A stretch of 7,372 nt of DNA from Actinomycetes bacterium (GTDB lineage: Bacteria > Actinomycetota > Actinomycetes > Propionibacteriales > Nocardioidaceae): assembly GCA_029779385.1 (NCBI GenBank), contig JAKPAQ010000571.1, positions 1 through 7,372 of the forward strand, read 5' to 3'. Position 1 is the stretch's first letter. Every line of letters begins with the position of its first letter. The position numbers and the translations under genes are program-made. The notes under the pieces are model-generated. The model saw only the letters and a program-made list of their open reading frames with translations. It made no database searches and was not told the DNA's origin. Positions 5,743 through 7,372 of the stretch are shown piece after piece.

Positions 5743-6795
5743 TCAGCGAGCAGCCAAGGCCGCATGGGGGTCGATTCGGGTGATTCGCCAAACTGCGCCG
5801 GCCGCGCCGACAAGTCCAGCCAAGATGAGGATGACGCCAGGAATTAGCAGGGTCGTTGCGCCGGCGACCACCGGCAGAAACGAACCCGCAACCAGCGCGG
5901 CCAGCCAGGCCAGTGCCGTGCCTACGGCCACCGAACCGACCAGCACCAGCGCGGCCTGGCCGATAGCGTCACGAACCAAGTAGGCGCCAGACGCCCCCAG
6001 CGCCTTGAGCACCGCGATGTCGGGGGTTCGGTTCACCGTCCAGACACTGAAGAAGGCGCTGACGACCAAAGCCGAGATCGCCACCAGGAAGCCGGTGATC
6101 GTCAGCAGCGAGCCGTTCTCGGAACTGAACGAGCCGATCGCCGTGCGCGAGTCCGAAAGCGTCATCGCCGTCATCTGCGGCACGCTGCCCGTCGGATCGC
6201 CGGTGATGGCGACCACGGTTGCGATATCAGTCGAAGATGAGTCCGCCAGCCCAATCGAGCGCCAGTCGCTCAACGACATCCACAGCACAGGCGTGTGGGC
6301 GAAGGAGAGCTCGGTGTCGGCCACCGCGGCCACCTCATAGCTTCGGCCGCCGATCTCAAGGACGCGAACCCCGGGCAGCTTGTCGGCGAGGCACTTGCTC
6401 AACACCACTTGGCCTTCGGCGGGTACAGCGGTCGGCACCAGCGACGAGCCGGCCTCGACTCCCAGCGCAGTCGCCGCAACGGTTTGGCCGCCGGCCGATA
6501 TCCGGGTGGTGGCCACCCCGAGTGGCTCAGCCGAACGCACCGAGTCCAAATCTGCCCAAGCCTTGACCTGGTCCGCAGAAACCGTCGATGAGGTGAAATC
6601 GGCGGCCGCTCCGTCAGGGGTGGAGAAGGCGATTCGGTCGGCCGGCAACTCGGTGATTGCCGAAGTCGATTCACGGGCCAGACCCGAAGTCAGGGCGGCC
6701 AAGAAGCCAACCAGGAAAGCTACCAACACAATGACGGCCACCATCAGGGCAAAACGGCCCTTGGCGAAACGAAGATCTCTAAGTGCAACGAACAT
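5743..6795 (-). CDS. FtsX-like ABC transporter permease (MacB/DevC type)
   Basis: This 350-residue protein has the four-helix FtsX topology. A first membrane helix (about 15-37) follows the short start MFVALRDLRFAKGRF. A large extracytoplasmic domain (about 38-228) comes next, then three helices (about 230-252, 279-303 and 314-336). The segment DIAVLKALGAS (259-269) is the conserved loop that contacts the ATPase in this family, and the end ITRIDPHAALAAR is also typical. This is a half-length permease with one FtsX domain, so it probably works as a homodimer with the downstream ATPase. ATG 6795 is chosen because the first helix starts soon after it; only a weak GAGAG precedes it. The gene is divergent from a histidine kinase gene across 108 bp, which suggests two-component control of the transporter. 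The exported substrate is unknown. Confidence 0.93.
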   Translation of the reverse strand: MFVALRDLRFAKGRFALMVAVIVLVAFLVGFLAALTSGLARESTSAITELPADRIAFSTPDGAAADFTSSTVSADQVKAWADLDSVRSAEPLGVATTRISAGGQTVAATALGVEAGSSLVPTAVPAEGQVVLSKCLADKLPGVRVLEIGGRSYEVAAVADTELSFAHTPVLWMSLSDWRSIGLADSSSTDIATVVAITGDPTGSVPQMTAMTLSDSRTAIGSFSSENGSLLTITGFLVAISALVVSAFFSVWTVNRTPDIAVLKALGASGAYLVRDAIGQAALVLVGSVAVGTALAWLAALVAGSFLPVVAGATTLLIPGVILILAGLVGAAGAVWRITRIDPHAALAAR

Positions 6796-6815
6796 GCTTC
6801 AACTCTCGCGGCGAA

Positions 6816-6836
6816 AGCCCGCTGAAACATCGGGCT
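6816..6836. promoter_or_regulatory. Inverted repeat AGCCCG-n9-CGGGCT ahead of the ABC permease
   Basis: Arms AGCCCG (6816-6821) and CGGGCT (6831-6836) pair perfectly around a 9-nt loop, 20 bp upstream of the permease start. It lies in the 108-bp divergent region between the exporter and the histidine kinase. It could be a regulator site or a leader hairpin of the exporter message. The short, GC-rich arms make chance possible. Confidence 0.35.
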
Positions 6837-6891
6837 GCGGGTTGATCTAGCGCTCATCCTTTTGGCTGACCCGTTCGTGGGCCCCAGCCGG

Positions 6892-6897
6892 TAGCGT
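6892..6897 (+). promoter_or_regulatory. Candidate -10 box for the histidine kinase (leaderless transcript)
   Basis: TAGCGT fits TAnnnT and is followed by 6 nt and then GTG 6904, the same spacing as at the first TetR gene. No Shine-Dalgarno precedes this GTG. No good -35 box is seen at normal spacing. Confidence 0.45.
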
Positions 6898-6903
6898 GGC
6901 ACG

Positions 6904-7372
6904 GTGAACGTTCTGTCCGTCGCCACCACCACTCGCCTCCTACAGGCCGGTTTAGATGCGCTTACTGCGGTGCTGCTGACCGTGGTGGCGACCTCGGTGC
7001 GCAGCGACGCAACCGCGCTGGCGTTGACGATCGCTTTCGCCGGGCTGTACATCCTTGGACGCCTGACTCTCAAGCCCGCACAAGCTTCGATCCTGGAAAT
7101 CCGCGGCAGGTCTTGGCCCGAAAACAGTTGGCTTATCGGCTTGTCCTTGTTGTGGTGGGCGCTACTGGTCACTGCGGGCACCCCGGCAATCTGGCTGGCG
7201 TTTCCGCTGACGCTGCTGCAAATGCATATTTTGGGGCCGCACCGCGGTGTGCTGGCGGTCGCAGCGACCACAATCGCGGCGGTTTCGACTGGCTTGCTTC
7301 TTGGCCTCGACCCGCTCGGCTCGGTTTTGGGGCCGACCCTTGGCGGCGCACTAGCCATCGGGGTCGTCTTGG
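6904..7372 (+). CDS. Sensor histidine kinase, N-terminal membrane part only (cut by window)
   Basis: The frame from GTG 6904 is open to the window edge over 156 codons. It is almost wholly hydrophobic, with about five or six membrane helices (roughly residues 13-31, 37-55, 75-91, 95-111, 115-133 and 141 onward). The segment WLAFPLTLLQMHILG (97-111) resembles the sensor part of actinobacterial DesK/NarL-type histidine kinases, which often read FPL..LQLHLL. The kinase domain itself lies outside the window, so the call rests on this resemblance and on the divergent MacB-type ABC exporter, a common partner. It would sense a membrane or envelope signal and phosphorylate a response regulator probably encoded just downstream. 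An unrelated multi-pass membrane protein is the main alternative. Confidence 0.75.
   Translation, partial: MNVLSVATTTRLLQAGLDALTAVLLTVVATSVRSDATALALTIAFAGLYILGRLTLKPAQASILEIRGRSWPENSWLIGLSLLWWALLVTAGTPAIWLAFPLTLLQMHILGPHRGVLAVAATTIAAVSTGLLLGLDPLGSVLGPTLGGALAIGVVL

Noticed and set aside
6380..6850. Plus-strand open frame opposite the FtsX-like permease
   Set aside because: Its composition is typical of an antisense shadow, and it crosses the divergent promoter region of the exporter and the kinase.
6744..7358. Long minus-strand open frame opposite the histidine kinase
   Set aside because: Its sequence is low in hydrophobic structure and rich in Arg, Ser and Ala, as expected for a shadow frame. 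The plus-strand frame gives clear membrane helices and a family-like motif.
1..7372. Mobile elements, CRISPR arrays, tRNA or rRNA genes
   Set aside because: I saw no transposase or integrase motifs, no regularly spaced repeats and no tRNA-like cloverleaf. All inverted repeats found are short and regulatory in position.

Overview
The window reads as chromosomal DNA of an actinobacterium. Base composition is fairly high in G+C and GTG starts are used. Two genes look leaderless, with a TAnnnT -10 box placed so that transcription would begin at the start codon. There is also a mycobacterial-type FdxA ferredoxin, and a DesK/NarL-like histidine kinase beside an FtsX-type ABC exporter. Genus and species cannot be assigned from the sequence alone. 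I see no RNA gene, CRISPR array, insertion sequence or phage gene, and no gene-free stretch longer than 114 bases.

Layout. (1) Bases 1-3159, minus strand: a tightly packed three-gene operon read right to left. It holds an APC-superfamily permease, a small MaoC/NodN-like hotdog-fold protein and an AMP-forming acyl-CoA ligase that runs off the left edge. The junctions overlap by 1 and 4 nt, so translation is probably coupled. The permease is split by a one-base frameshift near 2780-2783. (2) Bases 3160-3215: a 56-bp divergent control region with a 33-bp near-perfect palindrome, shared with a plus-strand TetR regulator (3216-3854). (3) A second, unrelated-looking TetR gene (3825-4553, minus) converges on the first, and their 3' ends overlap by 30 bp. 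(4) An FdxA-like 7Fe ferredoxin (4668-5033, plus) is divergent from the second TetR gene across 114 bp. (5) Bases 5041-6795, minus strand: an ATPase and an FtsX-like permease of a MacB/DevCA-type ABC transporter. Divergent from them is the membrane-bound start of a sensor histidine kinase (6904 to the right edge).

How the genes may work together. The left operon looks like a transport-plus-activation module. The permease would import an amino acid or other small carboxylate, the ligase would make its CoA thioester, and the hotdog protein would act on the thioester. The first TetR protein probably represses both itself and the operon through the shared palindrome. The substrate is not revealed by the sequence. 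The right part looks like a stress-type ABC export or lipoprotein/envelope transporter with its own two-component system. The ferredoxin and the second TetR gene form a small separate unit whose redox partner is not in the window.

The most notable points are the frameshifted permease, the large shared operator, the hairpin embedded in the overlap of the two convergent TetR genes, and the altered active-site motifs of the hotdog protein. I did not find a convincing wholly new system.
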